Positions 1 through 8,382 of a stretch of 64,000 bases of DNA are shown here, one piece after another. Made by a program: the position numbers and the translations under genes. A model generated the notes under the pieces. The model worked only from the letters and a program-made list of their open reading frames with translations. It did no database searches and was not told the origin of the DNA. The stretch comes from Clostridia bacterium (GTDB lineage Bacteria > Bacillota > Clostridia > Oscillospirales > Acutalibacteraceae): NCBI GenBank assembly GCA_017516965.1, contig JAFXAP010000010.1, forward strand, positions 44,455 through 108,454, given 5' to 3'. How positions within the stretch are numbered: position 1 is the first letter of the stretch; every line of letters begins with the position of its first letter.

Positions 1-215
1 AAAGAATTATACAAAGGAAGAGGGAAGCAAGAATTTTTATCTTTTTCATTTTTTACCTCGCAGTAATATTATTTTAGTTAAATATAACATTTTATTATAA
101 AAAAGTCAATCAAATAGGGTTTAAGGCAAATTTTACAATAAAATTATTAAAAATATTTGTTAACAATGCCTATGTAAAAAATTTTTTAAAAGTGCTATAA
201 TTAGTTAGCAAAGGG
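1..215. other. AT-rich upstream region of the CarD-family gene
   Basis: No credible coding frame is visible on either strand. The stretch is very AT-rich. It ends in an extended -10 promoter motif, annotated separately, and the AAAGGGG ribosome binding site of the next gene. Confidence 0.5.
173..201 (+). promoter_or_regulatory. Likely sigma-A promoter of the CarD-family gene
   Basis: A perfect TATAAT lies at 196-201 and is preceded by TG one base upstream (TGC-TATAAT), which makes an extended -10. The -35 region at 173-178 (TGTAAA) is weak, as is common for extended -10 promoters. The start codon lies about 25 bases downstream. Confidence 0.5.
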
Positions 216-224
216 GTGAGACGT

Positions 225-713
225 TTGTTTAATATTGGGGACACGGTAGTTTATGGTGCGCAGGGCATTTGCAAAATAGCGGGTTTTGATACAAAAACAA
301 TAGGTAAAGCTGATATTAAATATTATGTTTTAAAACCTATGTTTAATGAAAATACAGCAGTATTTGTCCCGGTAGAAAATGCAACGCTTACCGAAAAGAT
401 GAAAAGTGTTTTAACCAAATCTCAGGCGGAACAATTAATCTTAAAAATTGATGATATAGATGTTATAAAATTTAGTGGCGAAAATCAAAAACGCGAGCAG
501 TATAAGGCTGTGTTGGCAAGTAATGACCGTGAAAAACTTATATCGCTTATAAAGACAATTCGTCTTGAAAGAGACATTAGGAGAAACAGCGGGAAAAAGC
601 TTAATATAAATGATGAACAGACTCTCAGGAAGGCCGAAACGTTGCTATATAATGAGTTGGCGATTGTTTACAATGTAGAGCCTGACAATGTAAAAAATAT
701 AATTAAATTTTAA
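225..713 (+). CDS. CarD/CdnL-family transcriptional regulator
   Basis: This is a 162-residue protein of the CarD/CdnL family, which binds the RNA polymerase beta subunit and stabilises open complexes. The N-terminus FNIGDTVVYGAQGICK matches the family's SH3-like polymerase-interacting domain (about residues 1-60). The remainder is mostly charged and helical, as expected for the DNA-binding C-terminal domain. The TTG at 225 is preferred because AAAGGGG at 210-216 is then 8 bases upstream; an in-frame GTG at 216 overlaps that site. The gene has its own promoter and terminator, so it is monocistronic and separate from the aromatic operon. The length fits the family. The exact regulon cannot be read from the sequence. 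Confidence 0.85.
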   Translation: MFNIGDTVVYGAQGICKIAGFDTKTIGKADIKYYVLKPMFNENTAVFVPVENATLTEKMKSVLTKSQAEQLILKIDDIDVIKFSGENQKREQYKAVLASNDREKLISLIKTIRLERDIRRNSGKKLNINDEQTLRKAETLLYNELAIVYNVEPDNVKNIIKF

Positions 714-716
714 ACC

Positions 717-763
717 AATCGGTGTTTTATGCAGTTTCCATTCATAAAATGCCGATTTTTTCT
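717..763 (+). terminator. Rho-independent terminator after the CarD-family gene
   Basis: AATCGG (717-722) and GTTTTATG-type sequence pair with CATAAAATGCCGATT (743-757), with a two-base internal mismatch. A run of T follows, and the terminator abuts the -35 box of the next promoter. Confidence 0.7.
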
Positions 764-791
764 TGACAAATGTTAAAAAAGAGAGTAAAAT
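763..791 (+). promoter_or_regulatory. Sigma-A promoter of the aromatic amino acid operon
   Basis: TTGACA at 763-768, a 17-base spacer and TAAAAT at 786-791 form a near-consensus promoter. It directs transcription through the leader peptide and attenuator into the aminotransferase gene. Confidence 0.8.
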
Positions 792-823
792 TGACCATAT
801 ATTTTAGAGAGGAGACAGATTTT

Positions 824-898
824 ATGTGTTTTAACAGTAATTATTACTTTTATTACTTTAATCAGGACTGTCTTACCTCTTTTAAGAAAGCAAATTAA
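824..898 (+). CDS. Phe/Tyr-rich leader peptide of the aromatic operon
   Basis: This 24-codon open frame is too short for routine gene calling. It has an ATG at 824, a GAGAGGAG ribosome binding site 6-10 bases upstream and a stop at 896-898. Codons 7-12 read YYFYYF; overall 4 Tyr and 4 Phe occur among 24 residues. It sits between a strong promoter and a terminator and upstream of genes that make phenylalanine and tyrosine. That is the architecture of classical transcription attenuation, in which ribosome stalling at Phe or Tyr codons reports scarcity of charged tRNA. The role is inferred; composition and position are seen directly. Confidence 0.85.
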   Translation: MCFNSNYYFYYFNQDCLTSFKKAN

Positions 899-976
899 TT
901 TGCAACTTAATAGATAAATAGACAGTCCGCAACCGTTTGTGCATAAAAATGCATTGTACTCGGTTGGCGGATTTTT
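865..976 (+). promoter_or_regulatory. Transcription attenuator with mutually exclusive hairpins
   Basis: GGACTGTC (865-872, inside the leader peptide frame) is perfectly complementary to GACAGTCC (921-928). The second arm overlaps the 5' arm of a terminator: TCCGCAACCG (926-935) pairs with CGGTTGGCGGA (961-971, one bulged base), followed by TTTTT (972-976). An inner hairpin TGCAT-aaaa-ATGCA caps the terminator. Bases 925-928 cannot be in both structures. A ribosome stalled on the Tyr/Phe codons would decide which forms. Confidence 0.8.
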
Positions 977-999
977 CACTTTAATAGGAGATGAAAGAT

Positions 1000-2184
1000 A
1001 TGATAAACAAATCAATGGCAGACCTTGGAAATCAACCCTCAGTGATTAGAGAAATATTTGAATATTCACTTAAACGCAAAGCGCAGATAGGAGCAGAAAA
1101 CGTATATGATTTCAGCCTTGGAAATCCAAGCATACCTGCACCTAAAATTGTGGATGATACTATAAAAGAATTGGTAGAGTCGGGTGACAGCGTTGCGCTT
1201 CACGGTTACACTTCGGCTCAGGGCGCAATGCCTGTAAGAGAGCAGATTGCCGCAAATATTAAAAGCCGTTTTAATTTCCCCGCCAGTGCAAAAAATATTT
1301 ACATTACCTGTGGCGCGGCGGCATCGCTTACCTCTACATTAAAAGCAGTGGTAAACGACGGTGACGAGGTTATACTGTTGGCGCCGTATTTTCCCGAATA
1401 TAATGTTTTTTGCGCAAATGCAGGCGCTAAGACAGTAGCAGTGCTTGGCACAGGCGATAATTTTTCACTTGACTTTGACGCGCTTGACAAGGCTATAAAT
1501 AAGAACACTGCGGCAATTATTGTCAACTCGCCTAATAATCCAACCGGCGCCATAATTCCTGAAAGCGATATTATAAAACTTGCTTCTTTGCTTAATAGAA
1601 AAGGTAAGGAACTGGGCCGTGCAATTTATATTATTGCAGACGAGCCATATCGTGAGCTTACATACGGCGATGATGTGCCATATATTCCAAACTTTTATGA
1701 CAATACTGTGGTTTGCTACTCTTACAGCAAATCATTATCGCTTCCCGGTGAGCGTATCGGTTATGTGTTTGTTTCACCAAATTGTGAAGATAGTGACGAC
1801 TTGTTTGCGGCGGTTTGTGGCGCGGCTCGCAGTATGGGCTACGTTTGCGCTCCAAGTCTTATGCAACGTGTAATTGCCAAGTGCGACGGCAAGACCAGCG
1901 ACGTTTCACTTTACAATAAAAATCGCGAATTGCTCTATAATTCGTTAAGTGAAATCGGTTATCAGGCAGTAAAACCACAGGGCGCGTTTTACCTTTTTAT
2001 GAAGGCGCTCGAAGAAGATGCAAATGCCTTTTGTGAGAAGGCTAAAAAGCACGAGTTGTTACTGGTGCCTGCCGATAGTTTTGGGGCTAAAGGCTATGTT
2101 AGAATTTCTTATTGCGTATCGTATGATACCATAAAAAATTCTATCCCGGCATTTAAAGCTCTGTTTGAAGAATATAAAAAATAG
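1000..2184 (+). CDS. Class I/II PLP-dependent aminotransferase (likely aromatic/aspartate type)
   Basis: This 394-residue fold-type I aminotransferase transfers amino groups between an amino acid and a 2-oxo acid with pyridoxal phosphate. Visible motifs are SPNNPTG (about 178-183), ADEPYRELTYG and SYSKSLSLPGERIGY, where Lys-244 is the expected Schiff-base lysine. It is the first structural gene after the Phe/Tyr attenuator, with pheA 21 bases downstream. The likely job is therefore the last transamination of phenylpyruvate and 4-hydroxyphenylpyruvate, or of prephenate. An aspartate aminotransferase cannot be excluded from the sequence. The ATG at 1000 is chosen because TAGGAG lies 9 bases upstream; the in-frame ATG at 991 directly abuts that site. 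Confidence 0.85.
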   Translation: MINKSMADLGNQPSVIREIFEYSLKRKAQIGAENVYDFSLGNPSIPAPKIVDDTIKELVESGDSVALHGYTSAQGAMPVREQIAANIKSRFNFPASAKNIYITCGAAASLTSTLKAVVNDGDEVILLAPYFPEYNVFCANAGAKTVAVLGTGDNFSLDFDALDKAINKNTAAIIVNSPNNPTGAIIPESDIIKLASLLNRKGKELGRAIYIIADEPYRELTYGDDVPYIPNFYDNTVVCYSYSKSLSLPGERIGYVFVSPNCEDSDDLFAAVCGAARSMGYVCAPSLMQRVIAKCDGKTSDVSLYNKNRELLYNSLSEIGYQAVKPQGAFYLFMKALEEDANAFCEKAKKHELLLVPADSFGAKGYVRISYCVSYDTIKNSIPAFKALFEEYKK

Positions 2185-2205
2185 TTAAAGGGAGTAAGGT
2201 TTAGT

Positions 2206-3294
2206 ATGACCGAACTTGAAAAAGCTAGACTGGCTATAAATAATGTGGACAAACAAATGGCGGAACTTTTTGAGCAGAGAATGGATGCTGCAAGAATTGT
2301 TGCCCAGTATAAAAAAGAAAACGGACTTAAAATAGATGATTTTGCGCGTGAAGAACAGGTTATTTCAAACAATACCGCTCTTATAAAGGATGAGGATTAC
2401 AAATCGTACTATATCAACTTTTTGCGTGAAACAATAAATCTTTCAAAACTTTTACAGCACCGTCTGCTTGAAGGTATGCGAGTGGCATATAGCGGTGTTG
2501 AGGGTGCTTTTGCCAACATTGTGGCAGAGCGAATTTTCCCCGACGCTAACTGCGTAGGCTACAAGGATTTTAAAGCGGCGTATGACGCTGTTGTAAACGG
2601 AGAATGCGATTGCGCAGTACTGCCTATCGAAAACAGTTTTAATGGTGACGTTGGCAAGGTTATGGACTTAAGCTTTTTTGGTTCGCTTTATGTAAATGGA
2701 ATTTATGAAGCTGAAATTGTGCAAAACCTGCTTGGAGTTAAAGGCGCAAAGCGCGAAGATATTAAAACCGTTATAAGTCACTCTCAGGCGCTTGGTCAAT
2801 GCGCGTCATACATTGAAGAAAACGGTTTTGAAACGCAAGAGGCGGTAAATACTGCCGTTGCCGCAAAGACTGTTGCCGAAAGCGGCGATAAAGCCATAGC
2901 CGCAATAGGCAGCGCCGAGGCGGCAGAAAAATTTGGCCTTGTAAAGATAGAAGCACATATAAATGAAAGCAATCAAAATTCAACCCGATTTGCTGTGTTT
3001 TCTCGCAGCGAAAAGGCGCATCTTGCTACCGATAATCACTTTATAATGCTCTTTACCGTAAATAATGCGGCAGGTTCATTGGGTAAAGCGATATCTGTAA
3101 TAGGTGAGCACGGTTTTAATCTTAAGGCGCTTAAAAGCAGACCGACAAAAGAACTTGTTTGGGACTATTATTTCTATGCCGAGGGTGAAGGTAATATCGG
3201 TAGCGAGCAGGGTGAAAAAATGCTTAAAAAACTATCTGAATGTTGCTCGAACTTAAAAATTCTTGGTAGTTTTGAAAAGGAGATAAGGGTATGA
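2206..3294 (+). CDS. pheA: Bifunctional chorismate mutase / prephenate dehydratase (P-protein)
   Basis: This 362-residue protein converts chorismate to prephenate and then to phenylpyruvate, committing flux to phenylalanine. Residues 1-85 form an AroQ-type chorismate mutase helix bundle (LEKARLAINNVDKQMAELF). Residues of about 88-265 are the prephenate dehydratase domain, with the STRF motif near its end. The C-terminal 80 residues are an ACT domain (NAAGSLGKAISVIGEHGFN) with KSRP where many relatives have ESRP at the phenylalanine-binding site, so feedback inhibition is likely but may be altered. The start has AGGGAG upstream. The stop overlaps the aroB ATG (ATGA), indicating translational coupling. 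Confidence 0.93.
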   Translation: MTELEKARLAINNVDKQMAELFEQRMDAARIVAQYKKENGLKIDDFAREEQVISNNTALIKDEDYKSYYINFLRETINLSKLLQHRLLEGMRVAYSGVEGAFANIVAERIFPDANCVGYKDFKAAYDAVVNGECDCAVLPIENSFNGDVGKVMDLSFFGSLYVNGIYEAEIVQNLLGVKGAKREDIKTVISHSQALGQCASYIEENGFETQEAVNTAVAAKTVAESGDKAIAAIGSAEAAEKFGLVKIEAHINESNQNSTRFAVFSRSEKAHLATDNHFIMLFTVNNAAGSLGKAISVIGEHGFNLKALKSRPTKELVWDYYFYAEGEGNIGSEQGEKMLKKLSECCSNLKILGSFEKEIRV

Positions 3295-4292
3295 TAATAC
3301 CTGTAAAAACTGCAGGTGGCGGATACAACATATATTTGGAACGCGGCGCAATAGGCAAAGCTGCCCAGTATTTTAATCTTGACCGCAAGGTGCTTATCGT
3401 CACCGATGACGGAGTGCCTGAGTCTTACGCTAAAACTGTAGCCGCACAATCAAAGCAGTCGATGACGGTTGTCTTTGCTCAGGGTGAGGCATCTAAAAAT
3501 TTTGATACCTATAAAAGCATACTTGAAGCTATGACAAAGAGTGCTTTTACGCGTACCGATTGTGTCGTTGCAGTAGGCGGTGGCGTTACAGGTGATATGG
3601 CGGGTTTTGCGGCGGCTACATTTATGCGTGGCATCGATTTTTACAATATACCCACTACCGTGCTTTCTCAGGTCGATTCATCGGTAGGTGGTAAGACAGC
3701 CATTGATTTTGGTGGGTTTAAAAATATTGTAGGCGCTTTTCATCAACCAAAGGGTGTAATAATTGACCCTGACACTCTAAAAACTTTGCCACAGCGACAA
3801 ATTTCTAACGGACTTGCCGAATCGGTAAAAATGGCGCTCACACACGATGCAGAACTTTTTGCTATGTTGGAGAGCAATGATTTTGATATTGATACGGTAA
3901 TTGAGCGTTCAATAAAAATTAAACGCTCGGTCGTCCAGAATGATGAAAAGGAATCGGGGCTTCGCAAGGTGCTTAATTTTGGTCACACAGTAGGCCACGC
4001 CATTGAAAGCAACACACCAAGTCTTTATCACGGCGAATGTGTAGCCCTTGGTATGTTGCCAATGTGTAGCGAGAGTGTAAGAGCAAGACTTGTTCCGGTT
4101 CTTAAAAAACTAAATTTACCTGTGTCAGTAGATTGTGACACACAAAAAATAATTGACACTATGAGCCACGATAAAAAAATGGCAGGAGATATAATTTCGG
4201 TAATTCGTGTAGAAAATGTCGGAACATTTGATATAACAGAACTTCAATTTGCAGATTTTGCAGATGAAATAAAGGCGGTGTATGAAAATTGA
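3291..4292 (+). CDS. aroB: 3-dehydroquinate synthase
   Basis: AroB (333 residues) cyclises DAHP to 3-dehydroquinate with NAD+ and a divalent metal, the second shikimate step. The glycine-rich NAD-binding stretch GGGVTGDMAGF and the following TVLSQVDSSVGGKTAIDF are canonical. Metal ligands are visible in LAESVK, FGHTVGHAIE and YHGECVALGM. It is slightly short for the family (usually 340-360). Its start overlaps the pheA stop by 4 bases and its own stop overlaps the aroC TTG start, so it sits in a tightly coupled block. Confidence 0.95.
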   Translation: MIIPVKTAGGGYNIYLERGAIGKAAQYFNLDRKVLIVTDDGVPESYAKTVAAQSKQSMTVVFAQGEASKNFDTYKSILEAMTKSAFTRTDCVVAVGGGVTGDMAGFAAATFMRGIDFYNIPTTVLSQVDSSVGGKTAIDFGGFKNIVGAFHQPKGVIIDPDTLKTLPQRQISNGLAESVKMALTHDAELFAMLESNDFDIDTVIERSIKIKRSVVQNDEKESGLRKVLNFGHTVGHAIESNTPSLYHGECVALGMLPMCSESVRARLVPVLKKLNLPVSVDCDTQKIIDTMSHDKKMAGDIISVIRVENVGTFDITELQFADFADEIKAVYEN

Positions 4293-5383
4293 AAAACACC
4301 ATAGGCAATTCACTTACAGTTACCTTGTTTGGTGAGAGTCACGGCAAGGCTATCGGCGCGGTTATAGACGGTATCTCGTCAGGAATTAAGGTTGACGAAG
4401 ACTATATTGCCAATATGCTCTCCCGTCGCAGACCAAAGGACGCGCTGTCTACACCCCGTCAGGAAAGGGACGAATTCAGCATTTTAAGCGGTGTTTTTGA
4501 AGGCTATACCACAGGTACGCCAATTTGCATTTCAATTCCTAATGCCGACACACACTCATCTGATTACGGTCAGATGCAATATAAAATGCGACCTTCCCAC
4601 GCCGACTATACTGCAAACTGTCGTTATAACGGTTTTCAGGATTACCGAGGCGGCGGACATTTTAGCGGCAGAATAACTGCGGCGCTTGTAGCGGCAGGAG
4701 CGATAGTGTTACCAGCCCTTAATAAAAAAGGGATTTATATTGGTACGCATATAAAAAGTATTGCAGGAATCAATGATATTGATTTTACAAATAATAAGGA
4801 AATTATTGATATTTCTAAAAAAGATTTTCCTGTTTTAGATGAAACTGCAAAAGACAAAATGCAGCAAAAAATCCTTGAGGCAAAATCACAGGGCGACAGC
4901 GTTGGCGGTGTGCTTGAAACGGCGATTATCGGTCTGCCTGCCGGTGTAGGTGAACCCTGGTTTGATACGGTAGAGGGTATGCTGTCTCACGCAATCTTTT
5001 CGGTTCCTGCTGTAAAGGGAATTGAGTTTGGTTTGGGATTTGATTTTGCCGATAAATGTGGAAGCCAAGCCAATGACCAGATGTATGTAGATGGTGATAG
5101 CGTTAAATGCTACACCAACAATAACGGCGGTGTAATTGGTGGCATTACAAATGGAATGCCGATTGTTTTTCGCGCTGTTATTAAACCCACACCAACAATC
5201 TCTAAAGAGCAGAAAACCGTTGATATAAACACTATGAGCGATACAACCCTTGAGGCGCGTGGCAGACATGACCCCTGCATTGCGCACAGGGCGGCTGTTG
5301 TGGTTGAAAGTGTGGCGGCGCTTGTTATTGCCGATATGCTTACTACAAAATTTGGAACAGCCTGGTTGGCAAAGTTTGAGTAA
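4289..5383 (+). CDS. aroC: Chorismate synthase
   Basis: AroC (364 residues) converts EPSP to chorismate using reduced FMN. The N-terminal signature FGESHGKAIGAVIDG and the flavin-binding RGGGHFSGRITAA are present, with ARGRHDPCIAHRA near the C-terminus. The length is normal. Translation probably starts at the TTG at 4289, which overlaps the aroB stop (TTGA), with AAGGCGGTG upstream. It lies upstream of the genes for earlier pathway steps, so gene order does not follow reaction order. Confidence 0.95.
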   Translation: MKNTIGNSLTVTLFGESHGKAIGAVIDGISSGIKVDEDYIANMLSRRRPKDALSTPRQERDEFSILSGVFEGYTTGTPICISIPNADTHSSDYGQMQYKMRPSHADYTANCRYNGFQDYRGGGHFSGRITAALVAAGAIVLPALNKKGIYIGTHIKSIAGINDIDFTNNKEIIDISKKDFPVLDETAKDKMQQKILEAKSQGDSVGGVLETAIIGLPAGVGEPWFDTVEGMLSHAIFSVPAVKGIEFGLGFDFADKCGSQANDQMYVDGDSVKCYTNNNGGVIGGITNGMPIVFRAVIKPTPTISKEQKTVDINTMSDTTLEARGRHDPCIAHRAAVVVESVAALVIADMLTTKFGTAWLAKFE

Positions 5384-5510
5384 ATTACCCATAGCGCCGC
5401 TTTTGTGAGGGGCGGTATAAAATATACAGCACCACTCACTACAAGATGACACTGTGAACAATTTTCTTTCAAACTATATTTATACTTTAAATCTATGGAA
5501 GGTTTATATA

Positions 5511-6749
5511 ATGGAGTACGGATGTATTGGTGAAAAACTGACACACAGTTTTTCTAAAGAGATACATAATCTGCTTTTTGATTACGATTATGAAATAAGG
5601 GAAATTCCTAAGGGAGAACTTGATGCCTTTATGACCGAAAGGGATTTTAAGGCCATAAACGTAACCATACCCTATAAGCAGGATGTAATACCTTATCTTG
5701 ACTGGATTAGTGATACCGCAAAAACTATTGGCGCTGTTAATACAATAGTAAATCGTGGCGGTAAACTTTACGGTTATAATACCGATTTTGCGGGTATGAC
5801 CGCTTTGATAAAAACAAACGGTATACAAGTAAACGGTAAAAGCGTATTGGTTTTAGGTAGCGGTGGCACGTCAAAAACTGCGGTAGCGGTGGCAAAAGCT
5901 TTAGGTGCAACTATTGTAAAACGTGTATCACGCACAGCGAAAGAAGACTGTATTACTTATAGTCAGGCATATAATGACTTTAAAGATGCTCAGGTTATAA
6001 TCAACACCACACCCTGTGGCATGTACCCTAACATTATCGGTGAACCAGTAGATATTGACGCTTTTAAAAATTGCGAGGCTTTAGTTGATGCTATTTACAA
6101 TCCGCTTTGTTCAAATCTTGTAATTAAAGCTAAAATTAGGGGAATCAAAGCTACGGGTGGACTTTATATGCTGGTGGCGCAGGCGGCATTTGCGGCAGAA
6201 CTGTTTATAGACACTGCTGTCAGCGAAGAAAAAATCTATGACGTGTATAAAAAAATAGTGTCTAGTAAGCGCAACATAGTTCTTACAGGAATGCCATCAA
6301 GCGGGAAAAGTACAATTGGTAAAAGACTTGCAAAAGCGCTTGGTATGAACTTTGTTGATACTGACACCGAAATTGAAAATGTGGCAGGTAAACCGATTGC
6401 TCAAATTTTTAAAGAATCGGGCGAGGGCCATTTCCGCGATATAGAGTCGGATGTTATTGCCGACGTTTCGGCAAGACAAAATCAGGTTATAGCAACGGGT
6501 GGCGGCGCTATTTTACGAGAGCAAAACATAACTCTTTTAAAGGGAAACGGCACGGTGTATTTTATTGACAGACCGCTTAAACTGCTAATAACTACCGATG
6601 ACCGACCACTCTCAAGTAATCGCGACGACCTTATAAAAAGATATAATGAACGATATGATATTTACTGCAATACAGCAGATAAACGAGTAGTAAATGACGG
6701 CGAAATTAACTCCGTTATAGACACGATAAAGGAAGACTTTTTAAAATGA
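5511..6749 (+). CDS. aroE/aroK: Fused shikimate dehydrogenase / shikimate kinase
   Basis: This is a single 412-residue polypeptide. Residues 1 to about 255 are shikimate dehydrogenase: the substrate serines are in YGCIGEKLTHSFS, the catalytic lysine in NVTIPYKQD (Lys-56), and the NADP-binding glycines in VLGSGGTSKTA. Residues from about 257 are shikimate kinase: P-loop GMPSSGKST (260-268), DTDTEIE, the shikimate-binding FRDIE and the GGGA motif. It would perform two consecutive steps, dehydroshikimate to shikimate to shikimate-3-phosphate. The ATG at 5511 follows GGAAGG by 8 bases; an upstream in-frame start adds 19 unconserved residues. A 127-base gap separates it from aroC. The stop overlaps the aroQ ATG. 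Confidence 0.93.
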   Translation: MEYGCIGEKLTHSFSKEIHNLLFDYDYEIREIPKGELDAFMTERDFKAINVTIPYKQDVIPYLDWISDTAKTIGAVNTIVNRGGKLYGYNTDFAGMTALIKTNGIQVNGKSVLVLGSGGTSKTAVAVAKALGATIVKRVSRTAKEDCITYSQAYNDFKDAQVIINTTPCGMYPNIIGEPVDIDAFKNCEALVDAIYNPLCSNLVIKAKIRGIKATGGLYMLVAQAAFAAELFIDTAVSEEKIYDVYKKIVSSKRNIVLTGMPSSGKSTIGKRLAKALGMNFVDTDTEIENVAGKPIAQIFKESGEGHFRDIESDVIADVSARQNQVIATGGGAILREQNITLLKGNGTVYFIDRPLKLLITTDDRPLSSNRDDLIKRYNERYDIYCNTADKRVVNDGEINSVIDTIKEDFLK

Positions 6750-7177
6750 AGATACTTGTAATAAACGGACCTAATCTAAATATGCTTGGTATTCGTGAGC
6801 CTGATATTTACGGCAAAAACACATATGACGATTTGTGCGCTCTTATTACCGACTATGCCAACATCAAGGGTGTAGAGGTAAAGATTTTTCAATCAAATCA
6901 CGAGGGCGCGCTTGTTGATGAAATTCAATCGGCATATAAAAACTTTGACGGTATTGTTATAAACCCTGCGGCGTATACCCACACAAGCGTAGCAATTTTA
7001 GACGCTGTTAAATCGGTTGGAATTCCTACTGTCGAGGTGCATATTTCTGCGGTAGAAACCCGTGAAGATTTTCGCCAGATAAGTTATGTGCGTAAAGCTT
7101 GTATTAAAACAATTACAGGTCTTGGTTTTGACGGATACTTAAGGGCTATCGATACACTTATTGATAACGGGAAGTAA
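6746..7177 (+). CDS. aroQ: Type II 3-dehydroquinate dehydratase
   Basis: AroQ (143 residues) dehydrates 3-dehydroquinate to 3-dehydroshikimate. The family signature INGPNLNMLGIREPDIYG carries the active-site loop arginine and tyrosine. NPAAYTHTSVAI and VEVHIS hold the catalytic histidine and substrate-binding residues. The length is typical of the dodecameric type II enzymes. The ATG overlaps the aroE/aroK stop (ATGA) and aroA follows after 2 bases. Confidence 0.95.
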   Translation: MKILVINGPNLNMLGIREPDIYGKNTYDDLCALITDYANIKGVEVKIFQSNHEGALVDEIQSAYKNFDGIVINPAAYTHTSVAILDAVKSVGIPTVEVHISAVETREDFRQISYVRKACIKTITGLGFDGYLRAIDTLIDNGK

Positions 7178-7179
7178 TT

Positions 7180-8382
7180 ATGACAGTAACTATTAAAAAA
7201 TCAAAGGCAAACGGCACTGTTGCCGCCCCTGCGTCAAAGTCTATGACCCATCGCGCGCTTATTTGCGGCGCGCTATCTGATAAAAGCGTAATTAGTAACG
7301 TAGAATACTCTAACGATATTCTTGCAACGCTCGATTGCCTTGCGTCTCTTGGCGCAATTATAGAAAAAAACGACAATATAATAAACATTGGTGCTCTTAA
7401 TCCGTTTGAGGAAAAAAACGCAACGCTCGATTGCCGTGAAAGTGGTAGCACTCTGCGTTTTATGATACCGCTTTGTATGATGTCGGGTAGCAAAATTACC
7501 CTTATTGGCAGTAAGCGTTTGTTTGAGCGTAATCTTTCGATTTATGAAGATATTGCAAAACAGAATAATATTGTGTTTGAAAAGGGCGAGGGTAGTCTTA
7601 CTGTGTGTGGTAAACTGCGTAGCGGTTACTACAAGGTAGCGGGCAACATATCTAGCCAGTTTATATCAGGTTTGCTTTTCGCGCTTCCACTGCTTTCAGG
7701 GGAGAGCACCGTAGAAATTACAGGCGAATATGAAAGCGAACCATACGTAGATTTAACACTTAAGTCGCTGAGTGATTTTGGTGTAATCATAGAAAAATGC
7801 GACCGAATATATAAAATTAAAGGCAATCAGACCTATAAATCACAAAATATGACGGTCGAGGGTGATTATTCTAACGCGGCTTTTTTAGACGGCTTTAACC
7901 TTTTAGGCGGTAATGTTACAGTCACAGGTCTTGACTGTAACAGTCTTCAGGGAGACAAAATATATAAACAAATGTATAAGGGATTACAAGATGGTGTGAA
8001 GCAGTTTGATTTGTCAAACTGTCCCGATTTAGCGCCGGTTATGTTTGCTTTGTCGGCACATCTTGGCGGCGCACGTTTTACGGGTACTCGTCGTCTTAAG
8101 ATAAAAGAAAGCGACCGAGCGCAAGCCATGCAACAAGAACTTAAAAAGTTTGGTGTAGAGGTTTGTGTTGGCGAAAATGACGTTACCGTATATGGTGGAA
8201 AACTTAAAACGCCAAGTGAAAGGCTTTGTGGGCATAATGACCACCGTATAGTTATGGCGCTTTCTTTGCTTTGCGCTCTTACCGGTGGCAGTATAAATGA
8301 AGCCGAGGCGGTGGCTAAAAGTTATCCCGACTTTTTTGATAAAATAAAATCTCTTGGAATAGTGGTAGAAAATGAATCTTAA
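7180..8382 (+). CDS. aroA: 3-phosphoshikimate 1-carboxyvinyltransferase (EPSP synthase)
   Basis: AroA (400 residues) transfers the enolpyruvyl group of PEP to shikimate-3-phosphate. Conserved elements are PASKSMTHRALI at the N-terminus, LDCRESGSTLRFM for PEP and shikimate contacts, RLKIKESDRAQAM and NDHRIVMALSL. The sequence is somewhat shorter than the usual 425-440 residues. The glyphosate-contact loop LDCRESGSTLRF differs from the class I NAGTAMRP motif, so class I sensitivity should not be assumed. The C-terminus overlaps the tyrA start by 11 bases. Confidence 0.95.
   Translation: MTVTIKKSKANGTVAAPASKSMTHRALICGALSDKSVISNVEYSNDILATLDCLASLGAIIEKNDNIINIGALNPFEEKNATLDCRESGSTLRFMIPLCMMSGSKITLIGSKRLFERNLSIYEDIAKQNNIVFEKGEGSLTVCGKLRSGYYKVAGNISSQFISGLLFALPLLSGESTVEITGEYESEPYVDLTLKSLSDFGVIIEKCDRIYKIKGNQTYKSQNMTVEGDYSNAAFLDGFNLLGGNVTVTGLDCNSLQGDKIYKQMYKGLQDGVKQFDLSNCPDLAPVMFALSAHLGGARFTGTRRLKIKESDRAQAMQQELKKFGVEVCVGENDVTVYGGKLKTPSERLCGHNDHRIVMALSLLCALTGGSINEAEAVAKSYPDFFDKIKSLGIVVENES

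Noticed and set aside
216-224. GTG start for the CarD-family gene
   Set aside because: It overlaps the ribosome binding site; TTG at 225 has proper spacing and matches the family N-terminus.
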